From positions 365,920 through 429,919 of the forward strand of contig NZ_BMVR01000008.1 of NCBI RefSeq assembly GCF_014650815.1: a DNA stretch of 64,000 bases, written 5' to 3'. The stretch is from Streptomyces flavofungini. Lineage in GTDB: Bacteria > Actinomycetota > Actinomycetes > Streptomycetales > Streptomycetaceae. The position numbers and the translations under genes were made by a program. The notes under the pieces are model-generated. The model was not told the origin of the DNA. It did no database searches and saw only the letters and a list, made by a program, of their open reading frames with translations. This document shows positions 24,047 to 33,049 of the stretch, piece after piece. Each line of letters opens with the position of its first letter. The first letter of the stretch is position 1.

Positions 24047-25060
24047 ATGCGCGCAGTCCAGATCGAAGAGTTCGGCGGCCCCGACGTCCTGCGGACCGTC
24101 GAGACCGACGTCCCCGAGCCCTGCCCCGGCCAGGTCACCGTCGACGTCGCGTACGCCGGCGTGAACTTCGCCGACCTCAAGGCCCGCGCCGAGGGCTACC
24201 GGGTGCCGGGGCTGCCGTTCGTGCCGGGCCTCGAGGTGTCCGGCCGGGTCCGGGCGGTGGGCGCGGGCGTCGTGGGACTGGACGTCGGCCAGGAGGTGGC
24301 GGCCCTGACGGCGGGCGGCGCGTACGCGGAGGTGGCGCTCGCCGAGGCCACGACCGCCTTCCCGCTGCCGCCCGGCGTGGACCTCCGTACCGCCGCGACC
24401 CTCCCCACCGTGCTGCCCACGGCCCACGCCCTGCTGCACGAGGTCGGCCGGGTGCGCGCGGGCGAGACGGTCCTGGTGCAGGGCGCGGCGGGCGGTATCG
24501 GCACGGTGGCCGGGCAGTTGGCGAAGGCGGCGGGGGCCAGGGTGTTCGGCGTGGTGTCGAGTGCCGCGAAGGCCGAGTACGCGCGCAAGCACGGCTACGA
24601 CGAGGTGTTCGTCGGCGACGGCTTCGCCGACGCGGCGCGCGCGGCCACCGGCGGCCGGGGCGTCGACCTGGTCCTCGACCCGGTCGGCGGCGACACGTTC
24701 CGCGCGGGCCTGGCGGCGCTCGCCGTCTTCGGCCGCCTCGTCTCCTTCGGCAACGCCGGCTCCGCCGAGCCGTGGCGGGTGGGGCAGGCTGAGCTGTACC
24801 CGGGGGCACGGTCGGTCGCCGGGTTCTCGATCCTGACGCTGGCGCAGACGGCGCCCGAGGTGCTGCGCGAGATCGCCGGGCGCGCCGTCCGCACGGTCGC
24901 CGACGGCACCGTGACGCTGCCCGTCACCGGCGAGTTCCCGCTGGCGGCGGCCGCGCGGGCGCACGAGCTGATGGGCGGCCGCACGACGACGGGCAAGCTG
25001 CTGCTGCGCGTCGCCGGGTCGGCCGACCCGGCAGGGGCCGACCGGCCGACGGCCGACTAG
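24047..25060 (+). CDS. Zinc-independent quinone oxidoreductase (MDR family)
   Basis: A 337-residue NADPH-dependent oxidoreductase. The GroES-like domain begins MRAVQIEEFGGPDVL and has VNFADLKARAEGY; the nucleotide-binding motif is QGAAGGIGTVAGQLAK. No catalytic or structural zinc cysteines are seen, as in quinone reductase/QOR members. The start is the ATG at 24047 after GGAGGC. It is divergent from an ArsR repressor and converges with the SRPBCC gene, their TAG stops overlapping in CTAG (25057-25060). The likely role is reduction of quinones or reactive enones. Confidence 0.9.
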   Translation: MRAVQIEEFGGPDVLRTVETDVPEPCPGQVTVDVAYAGVNFADLKARAEGYRVPGLPFVPGLEVSGRVRAVGAGVVGLDVGQEVAALTAGGAYAEVALAEATTAFPLPPGVDLRTAATLPTVLPTAHALLHEVGRVRAGETVLVQGAAGGIGTVAGQLAKAAGARVFGVVSSAAKAEYARKHGYDEVFVGDGFADAARAATGGRGVDLVLDPVGGDTFRAGLAALAVFGRLVSFGNAGSAEPWRVGQAELYPGARSVAGFSILTLAQTAPEVLREIAGRAVRTVADGTVTLPVTGEFPLAAAARAHELMGGRTTTGKLLLRVAGSADPAGADRPTAD

Positions 25061-25566
25061 TCGTAGCTGCGCCGCAGTTCCCGGAACCGCTCCGGACTCC
25101 ACGCCGACCAGTCCACCGGCCGTCCGGCCAGCGCGTCCACCAGGTACTCGAAGTGCTGGTGCCACCCCGCGAGGCAGTCGCGCCGCAGCGAGTCGTCGCC
25201 GACCATCTCGTTGGTGAACCGCAGCGCCGCCAGCCCGGTGCCCGCGGGCTCCAGGTGGAACCGGCACCGCCCGTGCAGGTCGACCGTGTACTCGGCGACG
25301 ACGTCCGGGTCCCACGCCGTGACGTGCCCCGAGTGCGTGCCCGCCGCCTGGTCCTGGGAGTTCAGCCAGCGCAGCGTCACCGCCCCGCCGAGCCGCGGCT
25401 CGAACACGTCGGCGGCAGCGAGCCACCCCGACAGTCCCTCCGGGGTGGCCACCGCCTCCCATACCGCCTCCACCGGGTGCGGCAGCAGCAGCACCCAGTG
25501 GAGCGTGTGCGCGTCCCCCCGTGTCCGGCTCGTCCCCTGTTCGACAGCTACGTTGCTTTCGCTCAT
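25057..25566 (-). CDS. SRPBCC / AHSA1-type domain protein
   Basis: A 169-residue START/Bet v1-fold protein: VLLLPHPVEAVWEAVATPEGLSGW opens the domain and WSPERFRELRRSY closes it, with a hydrophobic cavity between. AHSA1-like members bind small hydrophobic ligands or modulate other proteins and often sit beside an ArsR regulator, as here. The ATG at 25566 (GAGG 8 bp upstream) is favoured over a GTG at 25584. It is preceded by only 50 bp from the sigma-factor operon. Confidence 0.83.
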   Translation of the reverse strand: MSESNVAVEQGTSRTRGDAHTLHWVLLLPHPVEAVWEAVATPEGLSGWLAAADVFEPRLGGAVTLRWLNSQDQAAGTHSGHVTAWDPDVVAEYTVDLHGRCRFHLEPAGTGLAALRFTNEMVGDDSLRRDCLAGWHQHFEYLVDALAGRPVDWSAWSPERFRELRRSYD

Positions 25567-25634
25567 GGGTCCAGCCTCACGCACACGTCCCCCGGGGTCA
25601 CGTACCCGGCAGCGTCCCGCCAGGTCCTGTCGGC

Positions 25635-26606
25635 CTACGGACGCTGGCCCGCCTTGTCGACGACCTTCCGCTCCAGGACAGCGGTGCTGGCCATCAGTTC
25701 GCCCTCCTCGGCATACGGCTTGTCCTCCGTGAGGACGGTGCGCTCGCCCAGGTACGCCTTGGTCTTCTTGTCGAAGATCAGCTCCGTGCGCTCCCCGTCG
25801 TCCTCGTGGGCGATGGCGACCCCGTGCCGCCCCGCCGCGTCCACCGCGTCGTCCACCAGCTTCACGCCGGGGATCTTCGCGGCGGCGAGGTAGAGGGCCG
25901 CGGCCTGCTCCGGCGGCATCAGGGCCTCCCGCGTGATGTCGCCGACGACCACGAAGGGCTTGCCGTTGCTGTCCTCGTCGGCCACCTTGTTCAGCCAGTC
26001 GAGCATGTTGACCGGGTCGGTCGGCAGCTTCTCCAGGTTGCGGTAGTTGCTGTCCGACGAGGACAGCGGCAGCTCCGGCTTCATGGGCACGTTGTCGTGG
26101 TCGTTCCGCGGCTCGTGCAGCAGCCCCGTGTGCCTGCCGTCCACGGACTGCCAGTGCTCCCGCTGGTGCAGGGGGTCAAGCCCCTCGTCGGAGCTGTAGG
26201 CCACCTTGCTCTTGATGTAGACGAACTGGTCGTCCCGGACGTTCTTCGGCGCGGGCGAGCGCTTCGCCGCGTCGGCGATGGCCTCCAGCATCTTCACGGT
26301 CTCCTTCGACGGCGGTCCGGCCTGGGCCGATTCGCTTCCGAACGGCGAGGCGACCAGGACACCCGCCGCGACGGCGGCGGCCACCGCGCCCGCGACGAGC
26401 GCGGGCCGCAGCCACTGCTTCCGCCGCCGCTGAGCGGGCTCGCGGGTCCCGGGGGCCCCGGAGGTCTGGGCCCCGGAGGTCTGGGCCTCGGACTGCCGGA
26501 TCTCGGTCATCAGGTGCTCCTTGAGCAGAAGGTGACGGCCCGGCGGGAGGTCCCGCTCGCTCGGCGGCGGGAAGGTCGGGAAGTCGGGTTCGGCTTCGGA
26601 CTTCAT
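25635..26606 (-). CDS. CU044_5270-family membrane protein, likely sigma-factor partner
   Basis: A 323-residue protein with a cytoplasmic N-terminus (PPGRHLLLKEHLMTEI), one membrane helix at about 69-87 (LVAGAVAAAVAAGVLVASPF) and a large extracytoplasmic domain (PPKNVRDD-type region, DITREALMPPEQAAAL). It fits the CU044_5270 family, which is typically encoded next to ECF sigma factors. Its ATG overlaps the sigma-factor TGA (ATGA, 26603-26606), implying fixed co-production. It has no HxxxCxxC zinc motif, so it would be a non-zinc anti-sigma-like protein; that role is inferred. Confidence 0.78.
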   Translation of the reverse strand: MKSEAEPDFPTFPPPSERDLPPGRHLLLKEHLMTEIRQSEAQTSGAQTSGAPGTREPAQRRRKQWLRPALVAGAVAAAVAAGVLVASPFGSESAQAGPPSKETVKMLEAIADAAKRSPAPKNVRDDQFVYIKSKVAYSSDEGLDPLHQREHWQSVDGRHTGLLHEPRNDHDNVPMKPELPLSSSDSNYRNLEKLPTDPVNMLDWLNKVADEDSNGKPFVVVGDITREALMPPEQAAALYLAAAKIPGVKLVDDAVDAAGRHGVAIAHEDDGERTELIFDKKTKAYLGERTVLTEDKPYAEEGELMASTAVLERKVVDKAGQRP

Positions 26607-27274
26607 CGGTGTCCCTCCTGGATGGGCCTGACCGCGGTGCCGCGGTCCTCTCTCACCTGTCCGCGCCTCGCGGGCGGTTCCAACGCTTTCGCGAGTTTTG
26701 TACGGGCCCGGGAGAGCCGGGACCGCACCGTCCCCACCGGGATGCCGAGCGCGGCGGCCGCGGCCTCGTACCCGAGCCCCGACCACACGCACAGCGCGAG
26801 CACCTCCCGCTCCGGGCGCCGCAGCTTCTTCAGCGCGGCCTGGACGAGGGCGAGCTGCCCCGCGTCATCGACGCGCCCGGCGACCTCGTCGGCGAAGTCG
26901 GCGACGGCCTCGGCGCGCGGGAGCCGGGCGACGGCGGCGGTGTGTCTGCGCGTGGCGCGGCGCTGGTTGCGGGTCACGTTCGTGGCGATCCCGAGCAGCC
27001 ACGGCCGTACCGAACCCCCGTCCACGTCCAGGCGGTCCCGCAGCCGCCACGCCTCCAGGAAGGTCAGCGAGACGACCTCCTCGGCCGTCGACCAGTCCCC
27101 CGTCAGGCGGTACGCGTGGTTGTAGACGGACCGCGCGTAAGTGTCGAAGACCTCGCCGAACGCGTCGGCGTCGCCGTCCCGTATGCGGGTGCGCAGGGCC
27201 TGTTGGCGCGCGCGGCGCTCCGCGGCTTCCGGCGGCGGCGCCTGTTCCGTTGATTCCCCCAGATTCGTCTCCAC
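26603..27274 (-). CDS. ECF-type RNA polymerase sigma factor
   Basis: A 223-residue sigma-70 family protein. Region 2 is residues 31-100 (AFGEVFDTYARSVYNHAYRLTGD, then ATNVTRNQRR) and region 4 is about 140-195 (RRPEREVLALCVWSGLGYEAAAAALGIPVGTVRSRLSRAR). The C-terminus extends about 25 residues past region 4. It is translationally coupled to a membrane CU044_5270 protein that may hold it inactive. No recognisable autoregulatory promoter could be assigned. The signal is unknown. Confidence 0.88.
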   Translation of the reverse strand: METNLGESTEQAPPPEAAERRARQQALRTRIRDGDADAFGEVFDTYARSVYNHAYRLTGDWSTAEEVVSLTFLEAWRLRDRLDVDGGSVRPWLLGIATNVTRNQRRATRRHTAAVARLPRAEAVADFADEVAGRVDDAGQLALVQAALKKLRRPEREVLALCVWSGLGYEAAAAALGIPVGTVRSRLSRARTKLAKALEPPARRGQVREDRGTAVRPIQEGHR

Positions 27275-27299
27275 GTCCCCCTACCTGTCCCTACGGCAA

Positions 27300-27337
27300 C
27301 GGCCGGTTCCCGTGACCTGGGTCACGGGAACCGGCCG
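27300..27337. terminator. 38-bp perfect palindrome, terminator of the cytochrome c operon
   Basis: CGGCCGGTTCCCGTGACC pairs with its exact complement around only TG, 18 bp of stem. It lies 17 bp after the minus-strand ccsB stop and 25 bp before the sigma factor start, so it probably ends the ccs operon. Confidence 0.85.
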
Positions 27338-27354
27338 CTCGCCGGGGTACCGGA

Positions 27355-28491
27355 TCAGACGCCGGCGTACGAGTGCTTGCCGCTCACGAAGATGTTGACG
27401 CCGTAGTAGTTGAACAGCCAGCAGCCGAAGGCGATCAGGGCCAGGTAGGCGGCCTTGCGGCCCTTCCACCCGGCGGTGGCGCGGGCGTGCAGGTAGCAGG
27501 CGTACGCCACCCAGGTGATGAACGACCAGACCTCCTTGGGGTCCCAGCCCCAGTAGCGGCCCCAGGCGTCGCCCGCCCAGATCGCGCCCGCGATGATCGT
27601 GAACGTCCACAGCGGGAAGATCGCCGCGTTCATGCGGTACGTGAACTTGTCGAGCGAGGCCGCCGCGGGCAGCCGCTCCATCACGGAGGTCGCGAACCGG
27701 CCCGGCGTGCCGCCGCGCTGCAGCTTGGCCTCGTAGCTGTCCTTGAAGAGGTACGCGCCGGTGGAGACCGCGCCGACGTAGAACGCGGCGCCGCAGAAGA
27801 TCGCCGTGGACACGTGGATCCACAGCCAGTACGAGTGCAGCGCCGGGACCAGCTGGTCGGACTCGGTGTACAGGACGGTGACGGCGAGGCCGAGGTCGAG
27901 CAGGACCGAGGTGATCAGCGGCAGGCCGATCCAGCGGACGTTCTTCTTCAGGGCGAGCAGCGTCAGGAAGACACCGACGGCCACCGAGGAGAAGGTGATG
28001 TTGAACTCGTACATGTTGCCCCACGGCGCGCGCTCCACCGAGAGGGCGCGGGTGACGACACCGCCCACCTCGATGAGGAAGCCGAGGGCGATGAACGAGA
28101 CCGCGATGCGGCCGTAGAGGTCGCCCTGCGCGTCACCGGCGGCGGCACCGGGGCCGTCCGGCACGTCACGGCTGCCGGCGGCGGCGCGGGTGACGACCTT
28201 CGGTGCCTCCTTGGCCGCCGGCTTCGGGCGCTCCAGGGTGGCCGTGCCGCCCTTGGAGCGGACCGTGACGGCGGGTGCGGAGGCCTTGGCCGCGGACTCC
28301 TCGGCCCGCTGCGACTGCTCGGTGAGCGCGGCGGCGGTACGGGCGACCTTGCTGCGGCTGCCGAACAGCCACTCCGCCATGAGCGCGAAGAAGGCCAGCA
28401 GATAGACGGCCATCGCGGAGTAGATCAGCACATTGCTGATGTGCGCGAGGTTCTCGTTCGGCTCGGCGGCGAGGGTGGTGGCGAGAGTCAC
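27355..28491 (-). CDS. ccsB: Cytochrome c biogenesis protein CcsB (CcsA/ResC-type)
   Basis: A 378-residue membrane protein of the system II haem export/attachment machine. It has the Trp-rich haem-binding motif WGRYWGWDPKEVWSF near residue 310 and conserved His residues at HVSTAIFCG and in the final helices. An Ala/Glu/Lys-rich cytoplasmic loop at about residues 45-125 is longer than in many homologues. The GTG start overlaps the stop of resB (GTGA). It works with ResB to bring haem across the membrane and attach it to apocytochrome c. Confidence 0.92.
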   Translation of the reverse strand: MTLATTLAAEPNENLAHISNVLIYSAMAVYLLAFFALMAEWLFGSRSKVARTAAALTEQSQRAEESAAKASAPAVTVRSKGGTATLERPKPAAKEAPKVVTRAAAGSRDVPDGPGAAAGDAQGDLYGRIAVSFIALGFLIEVGGVVTRALSVERAPWGNMYEFNITFSSVAVGVFLTLLALKKNVRWIGLPLITSVLLDLGLAVTVLYTESDQLVPALHSYWLWIHVSTAIFCGAAFYVGAVSTGAYLFKDSYEAKLQRGGTPGRFATSVMERLPAAASLDKFTYRMNAAIFPLWTFTIIAGAIWAGDAWGRYWGWDPKEVWSFITWVAYACYLHARATAGWKGRKAAYLALIAFGCWLFNYYGVNIFVSGKHSYAGV

Positions 28492-30266
28492 TTCTCAGCC
28501 CCTTCGGCAGGAACAACATCGGGGGTGGGGTCGGGGTCGGACGGGGTGTCCGCGTCGGGTGCGCTCGGTGCCTGTTCGTGCAGGTGCGCGGCCAGCGCGC
28601 CCAGCTCCTCGGGCACCTTCGCCGATTCGCTGCGGCCGAGGCCCGCCATCTCGACGACGGTGACGCCGTCGGGGCCCTCGGTCGCCCGCACCCACACGCG
28701 GCGGCGCTGGATGAACAGGGACCCGGCGAGGCCCGCGATGGCGGCGATCGCACCGCCGAGCGCCCAGGTGCTGCCGGGCTCCTGCGAGATCTGGAAGCTC
28801 GCCCACTGCTTGAGCTCCTTCTCGAAGGTGATCGAGCCGGCGCCGTCGGGCAGCTTCAGGGTCTCGCCGATCTTGAGCCGCTTCTTCAGGAGCTCGCCCT
28901 TGGCGTCCTTGAACTTCGTCATCTTCCGCGTGTCGAGCTGGTACACGTTCTGCGGAACACCGGAGTCCACCCCGAGGCTGCCGTGGTACGCGGACAGCGC
29001 GAGCCGGGGATTGAAGGGCGCGGGGAACTGGGAGAACATCTGGCCGTTGCCCTCACCGGCGAACGTCGGCACGAAGAAGGCGTTGAAGCCGAGCTGCTCC
29101 TTCTCGCCGTCCTTGTTCCGGTAGCCGTCGAGGATCTTGATGGCGCCGGTGGCGGTGCCCATCGAGTCGATGGGCAGCAGCGGCACGGACACCCGCTGGA
29201 CGACCTTGCCCCTGCCGTCGCGGACGGTGACGGTGGGCGCGTAGCCGTGGCCGATCAGGTAGACCTTCGAGCCGTCGACCTCAAGGGGCTTGTTGACCTC
29301 GATGGTCTTCTTCTTCTCGGGGCCGTGCGCGCCTTCGCTGTAGGTGACGTGGGCCTTGTAGGTGCGGGCGGTGCCGCGCTCGGGACCCGAGTTCTCGTAC
29401 GAGCCCTCGAAGCGGTCGAGCTTGAAGCTGAACGGCGCCAGTTCCCCGGTGTCGAAGAGGCTGCCGGACTTGAAATCGTCGTACTGCGTGAGGGTGTTGG
29501 AGAAGCCGTCGCCCTCCATGATCAGCTTGCCGCCCTCGGACTTGAAGAGCTGTCCGGCGGCGAAGGCGAGCAGGAGCACGATGAGCGCGACGTGGAAGGC
29601 CAGGTTCCCGGCCTCGCGGAGATAGCCCTTCTCGGCGGCGACGGAGCCGCCGACCTGGTGGGCGCGGAAGCGCCGCTGCTTCAGGAGCCGCCGCGCGGCC
29701 TCGTGCACCTCGTCGGGCGTGGCCTCGGTGCGCCAGGTGGTGTACGCGGGCAGCCGGGTGAGCCGCTTGGGCGCGGCCGGCGGGCGGCCGCGGAGCTGGC
29801 CGACGAACTGCCAGGTACGCGGCACGATGCAGCCGATGAGGGACACGAACAGCAGGATGTAGATCGCGGAGAACCACACCGAGCTGTAGACGTGGAACAG
29901 CCCGAGCTTGTCGTAGAGCGGCCCGAGCGTGCTGTGGACCTCCTTGAAGTCCTGCACCTTCAGCTCGTCGGTGCCCTCCTGCGGGATCAGCGAGCCGGGG
30001 ATCGCGCCGAGCGAGAGCAGCAGGAGCAGCAGCAGCGCGACCCGCATCGACGTGAGCTGCCGCCAGCACCAGCGGATCCAGCCGGTGACGCCGAGCGCGG
30101 GCATGTTCGGCCCAGCTGCGGGGCCCGCGGCGTCATCGAGGGGGGCGGTGGAGAGCTGGGCGCCCGCGGCGCCGAGGTCGCCGTGTTCGTCCTGGGCGCC
30201 GGTGGCGTCGCTGGCGGCGCTGGCGGCGCTGGCGGCGCTGGCGGCGCTGGTCGTCGTCTTGCTCAT
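28488..30266 (-). CDS. resB: Cytochrome c biogenesis protein ResB
   Basis: A 592-residue membrane protein: helices at VALLLLLLLSLGAIPGSLIP, VWFSAIYILLFVSLIGCIVP and FHVALIVLLLAFAAGQLF, a large outside domain, and a final helix (WALGGAIAAIAGLAGSLFI). The ResB signatures LLLLSLGAIPGSLIPQ and YKAHVTYSEG are present. Partner of CcsB in cytochrome c maturation. It begins with a 9-bp tandem repeat coding SAA x4 (30210-30250), which may vary between strains. The C-terminal tail is acidic and Pro-rich. Confidence 0.92.
   Translation of the reverse strand: MSKTTTSAASAASAASAASDATGAQDEHGDLGAAGAQLSTAPLDDAAGPAAGPNMPALGVTGWIRWCWRQLTSMRVALLLLLLLSLGAIPGSLIPQEGTDELKVQDFKEVHSTLGPLYDKLGLFHVYSSVWFSAIYILLFVSLIGCIVPRTWQFVGQLRGRPPAAPKRLTRLPAYTTWRTEATPDEVHEAARRLLKQRRFRAHQVGGSVAAEKGYLREAGNLAFHVALIVLLLAFAAGQLFKSEGGKLIMEGDGFSNTLTQYDDFKSGSLFDTGELAPFSFKLDRFEGSYENSGPERGTARTYKAHVTYSEGAHGPEKKKTIEVNKPLEVDGSKVYLIGHGYAPTVTVRDGRGKVVQRVSVPLLPIDSMGTATGAIKILDGYRNKDGEKEQLGFNAFFVPTFAGEGNGQMFSQFPAPFNPRLALSAYHGSLGVDSGVPQNVYQLDTRKMTKFKDAKGELLKKRLKIGETLKLPDGAGSITFEKELKQWASFQISQEPGSTWALGGAIAAIAGLAGSLFIQRRRVWVRATEGPDGVTVVEMAGLGRSESAKVPEELGALAAHLHEQAPSAPDADTPSDPDPTPDVVPAEGAEK
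30210..30250. repeat. GCTGGCGGC 9-bp microsatellite at the resB 5' end
   Basis: Four to five in-frame units encode the SAA repeat of the ResB N-terminus. Copy-number change would not shift the frame. Confidence 0.8.
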
Positions 30267-30269
30267 GGA

Positions 30270-31058
30270 TCAGATCCCCACCGAGTAACCGTTGCTCCAG
30301 ACCTGCATCTGCTGGAGCACGCTGTCCCAGACGCCGGTCAGCATCAGCAGCCCGGTCACGATCATCATGCCGCCGCCGACGCGCATCACCCATACGTAAT
30401 GCCGCTTGACCCAGCCGAAGGCGCCGAGCGCCTTGCGGAAGGCGACCGCCGCGATGATGAACGGCAGCCCGAGTCCCAGACAGTACGCCACGTTCAGGAG
30501 CGCCCCGCGTCCGGCGCTCGCCTGGTCCATCGCGAGCAGGTTCACGGACGCGAGCGTCGGCCCGACGCACGGCGCCCAGCCGACGGCGAAGAGCGCGCCG
30601 AGCAGCGGCGCGCCCGCGAGACCGACGGCGGGCTTCTTGTGGAAGCGGAACTCGCGCTGCGAGAGCCAGGGCATCAGGCCCATGAAGAAGAACCCGAGCA
30701 CGAGCATCAGGACGCCGAGGACCCGCGTTATGACGCTCTGGTAGTCCTGGAGGTTCTGGCCGAAGTACCCGAAGAGCGCGCCGCTGGAGACGAACACGAC
30801 GGTGAAGCCGAGCACGAAGAGGCCCGCGCCCGCCGCCATCCGGCCGCGGCGGGCGTCGGCGAGGTCGGTGCCGCTGACCCCGGTCACGTAACTGAGGTAG
30901 CCGGGCACGAGCGGCAGGACGCACGGCGAGAAGAACGACACGAGCCCGCCGAGGACGGCGACCGGCACGGCGAACAGGAGCGCCCCGTTCAGGACGGTGT
31001 CGTTCTGGCCGTACGAGGCGAGCGTGGTGGCGGCGAGAGTGGCGGACAAGGCGCTCAC
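30270..31058 (-). CDS. ccdA: Cytochrome c biogenesis protein CcdA
   Basis: A 262-residue six-helix membrane thiol carrier. The conserved Cys are in SFFSPCVLPLVPGYLSY and FAVGWAPCVGPTLAS, which pass electrons across the membrane to the thioredoxin-like ResA. The GTG start at 31058 overlaps the stop of resA (GTGA). It ends 3 bp before the resB start. Its job is to keep the apocytochrome CxxCH thiols reduced for haem attachment. Confidence 0.92.
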   Translation of the reverse strand: MSALSATLAATTLASYGQNDTVLNGALLFAVPVAVLGGLVSFFSPCVLPLVPGYLSYVTGVSGTDLADARRGRMAAGAGLFVLGFTVVFVSSGALFGYFGQNLQDYQSVITRVLGVLMLVLGFFFMGLMPWLSQREFRFHKKPAVGLAGAPLLGALFAVGWAPCVGPTLASVNLLAMDQASAGRGALLNVAYCLGLGLPFIIAAVAFRKALGAFGWVKRHYVWVMRVGGGMMIVTGLLMLTGVWDSVLQQMQVWSNGYSVGI

Positions 31059-31699
31059 TTCTCCGCGATCAGGGGGTCGACCATCTTGCGCAGCTTCTCC
31101 TCGTTGAGGGGCTGCTGGGAGCGCGCCGCGATCTTCCCGTCCCGGTCGATGACGATCGTGGAGGGGATGAACTGCGGGTTCAGCGTGCCCTTGGGGAAGC
31201 GCAGCATCAGCTTGCCCATCGGGTCGTACAGGCTCGGGTAGGCGACCTTGTAGTCCTTCTCGAACGAGATCGCCGGGCCCTTCTCCGGGTCGCGGGCGTT
31301 GATGCCGACGAACTGCACGTCGTCCTTGGTGTCGGCGGCGACCTTCACGAAGTTCGGCGCCTCGGCCCGGCAGGGCGGGCACCAGGAGCCCCAGACGTTG
31401 AGGACGACGACCTTGCCCTTGTAGTCGTCGATGCTCAGCTTCTTGCCGTCGAGAGTCTCGCCGTCGATGCCCGGGGCGTCGTGCCGGTCACCCTTCTTGA
31501 CGGTGGCGATGCCGTCCTTGCCGGTGAGGAAGTTGGTCTTCCCCGAGCCGCCGGAGGTGCCACCCGAGGAGCACGCGGAGAGGGCCAGCGCGGCCGCCGC
31601 GGCGCCTGCCGCCAGCAGCGTCGCACGACTGCGACGGCTGCGGACGCTTCGGCGGAGGCTGCGGTTCTGGCTGCGGGGGGCGCGGCGGGCGGCACTCAT
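31055..31699 (-). CDS. resA: ResA/TlpA-type thioredoxin lipoprotein
   Basis: A 214-residue lipoprotein. The N-terminal Arg-rich signal and lipobox ALSAC place the lipid on Cys43. The redox active site is WCPPC (Cys107 and Cys110) in VLNVWGSWCPPCRAEAP, and the fold is that of the AhpC/TSA thioredoxins of cytochrome c maturation. It is the first gene of the resA-ccdA-resB-ccsB set and reduces apocytochrome c disulfides outside the membrane, recharged by CcdA. Confidence 0.92.
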   Translation of the reverse strand: MSAARRAPRSQNRSLRRSVRSRRSRATLLAAGAAAAALALSACSSGGTSGGSGKTNFLTGKDGIATVKKGDRHDAPGIDGETLDGKKLSIDDYKGKVVVLNVWGSWCPPCRAEAPNFVKVAADTKDDVQFVGINARDPEKGPAISFEKDYKVAYPSLYDPMGKLMLRFPKGTLNPQFIPSTIVIDRDGKIAARSQQPLNEEKLRKMVDPLIAEK

Positions 31700-31765
31700 G
31701 TGAAAAGTTTCGCATGCCCGTTCCGGGGATCTTCGACGCCCCCCGCAGTAGCGGAAAGTCCCCTT

Positions 31766-33049
31766 TCAGGCCGCGTTGCCGGGGTCCTTCTCCGCGTCGC
31801 CCTCGTTGGCCGACGAGTCGCCGCCCAGGAAGGTCTTCCAGCCGCCCGCGGGCTGCTGTCCGACCTCGAGGCCGCGCAGCTTGGCGAGGACCTCGGGCTT
31901 CTGCACGTCGAGCCAGTCCACGAACTGCTTGAAGGACACCAGGCGTACGTCCTTCTTGCCGGCCATGCCCTTGAGGGCGGCCTCGACGGCATCCATGTAG
32001 ATGCCGCCGTTCCACTCCTCGAAGTGGTTGCCGATGAAGAACGGCGCCCGGTTGGACTCGTAGGCGCGCTGGAAGCCCTTGAGGTAGGCCTGGGTGGCCT
32101 GCTTGCGCCAGCCCGGGTAGTTGGACGGCGGGGCCTTCGTGGAGTTCTTCGACTGGTTGGCGAGGATGTTGTAGTCCATCGACAGGACCTCGAAGGTGTG
32201 GCCGGGGAACGGCACGGCCTGCAGCGGCAGGTCCCAGATGCCCATCTTCTTGTCCGGCCACTTCTGGCGGCCGCCCGGCGAGGAGGCGTCGTAGCGCCAG
32301 CCGAGCTTCTTGGCGGTCGGCAGCAGGTTGTCCTGGCCGAGCAGGCAGGGGGTGCGGCCGCCGATGAGTTCCTTCTCGTAGTCGAAGGGCAGCGGCGGCA
32401 GGTCGTCCCAGCCGGTGTTGGTGCGCCACTTCGTCACGAACGACTTCGCCTGGTCGATCTCGGACTGCCACTGGGCGGACGTCCAGTTGGCGACGGAGCC
32501 GGTGCCCGCGCAGAAGTGGCCGTTGAAGTGGGTGCCTATCTCGTGGCCTTCGAGCCAGGCCTGGCGCACGTACTTCAGCGTGTCCTTGATGTGGCCGTCG
32601 GTGAGGTAGCCGATGTCGGAGGCGCCGACGCCGTTGTTCGGCGGCCGGTAGAGCCGCTTCTTGGATTCGGGGAGGAGGTAGAGCCCGGAGAGGAAGAACG
32701 TCATCCGCGCGTCGTGTTCCTTCGCCAGCTTCAGGAAGCGCGGGAACAGGCCGTTGCCGACCTCGCCGGCGCCGTCCCAGGAGAAGACGACGAACTGCGG
32801 CGGCGTCTCGCCCGGCTCCAGGGGGCGGGGCTTCTCGGGCTGGTTCGGCTGCTTGCCCGTGAACGCCGTGGAACCGTCGCCGATCGGCTTCGCCGGGCGA
32901 CTCGGCGTACCCGGCTTGCCCTCCTTGGCGTTGTCCGCGCCCGATCCCGCATCACCGGAACCGGAGCCGCAGGCCGAAAGGCCCACGGCCGCCGCCGCAC
33001 CGGCCCCCAGGCCGAGCGCCCCCCGGCGACTCAGGGAGGTCCGGCGCAT
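31766..33049 (-). CDS. Polysaccharide deacetylase-like Tat lipoprotein
   Basis: A 427-residue protein with a twin-arginine-type signal (LSRRGALGLGAG) and lipobox LSAC giving lipid at Cys27. NodB-like motifs are present: SWDG with Asp92 instead of the usual TFDD, and THFNGH with zinc ligands His174 and His178. One of the two motif-1 aspartates is missing, so activity may be reduced or altered. The ATG at 33049 has GGAG 8 bp upstream; an ATG at 33094 is possible. It sits between hisphosphatase/hemL and the ccs genes, an association of unclear meaning. Confidence 0.83.
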   Translation of the reverse strand: MRRTSLSRRGALGLGAGAAAAVGLSACGSGSGDAGSGADNAKEGKPGTPSRPAKPIGDGSTAFTGKQPNQPEKPRPLEPGETPPQFVVFSWDGAGEVGNGLFPRFLKLAKEHDARMTFFLSGLYLLPESKKRLYRPPNNGVGASDIGYLTDGHIKDTLKYVRQAWLEGHEIGTHFNGHFCAGTGSVANWTSAQWQSEIDQAKSFVTKWRTNTGWDDLPPLPFDYEKELIGGRTPCLLGQDNLLPTAKKLGWRYDASSPGGRQKWPDKKMGIWDLPLQAVPFPGHTFEVLSMDYNILANQSKNSTKAPPSNYPGWRKQATQAYLKGFQRAYESNRAPFFIGNHFEEWNGGIYMDAVEAALKGMAGKKDVRLVSFKQFVDWLDVQKPEVLAKLRGLEVGQQPAGGWKTFLGGDSSANEGDAEKDPGNAA

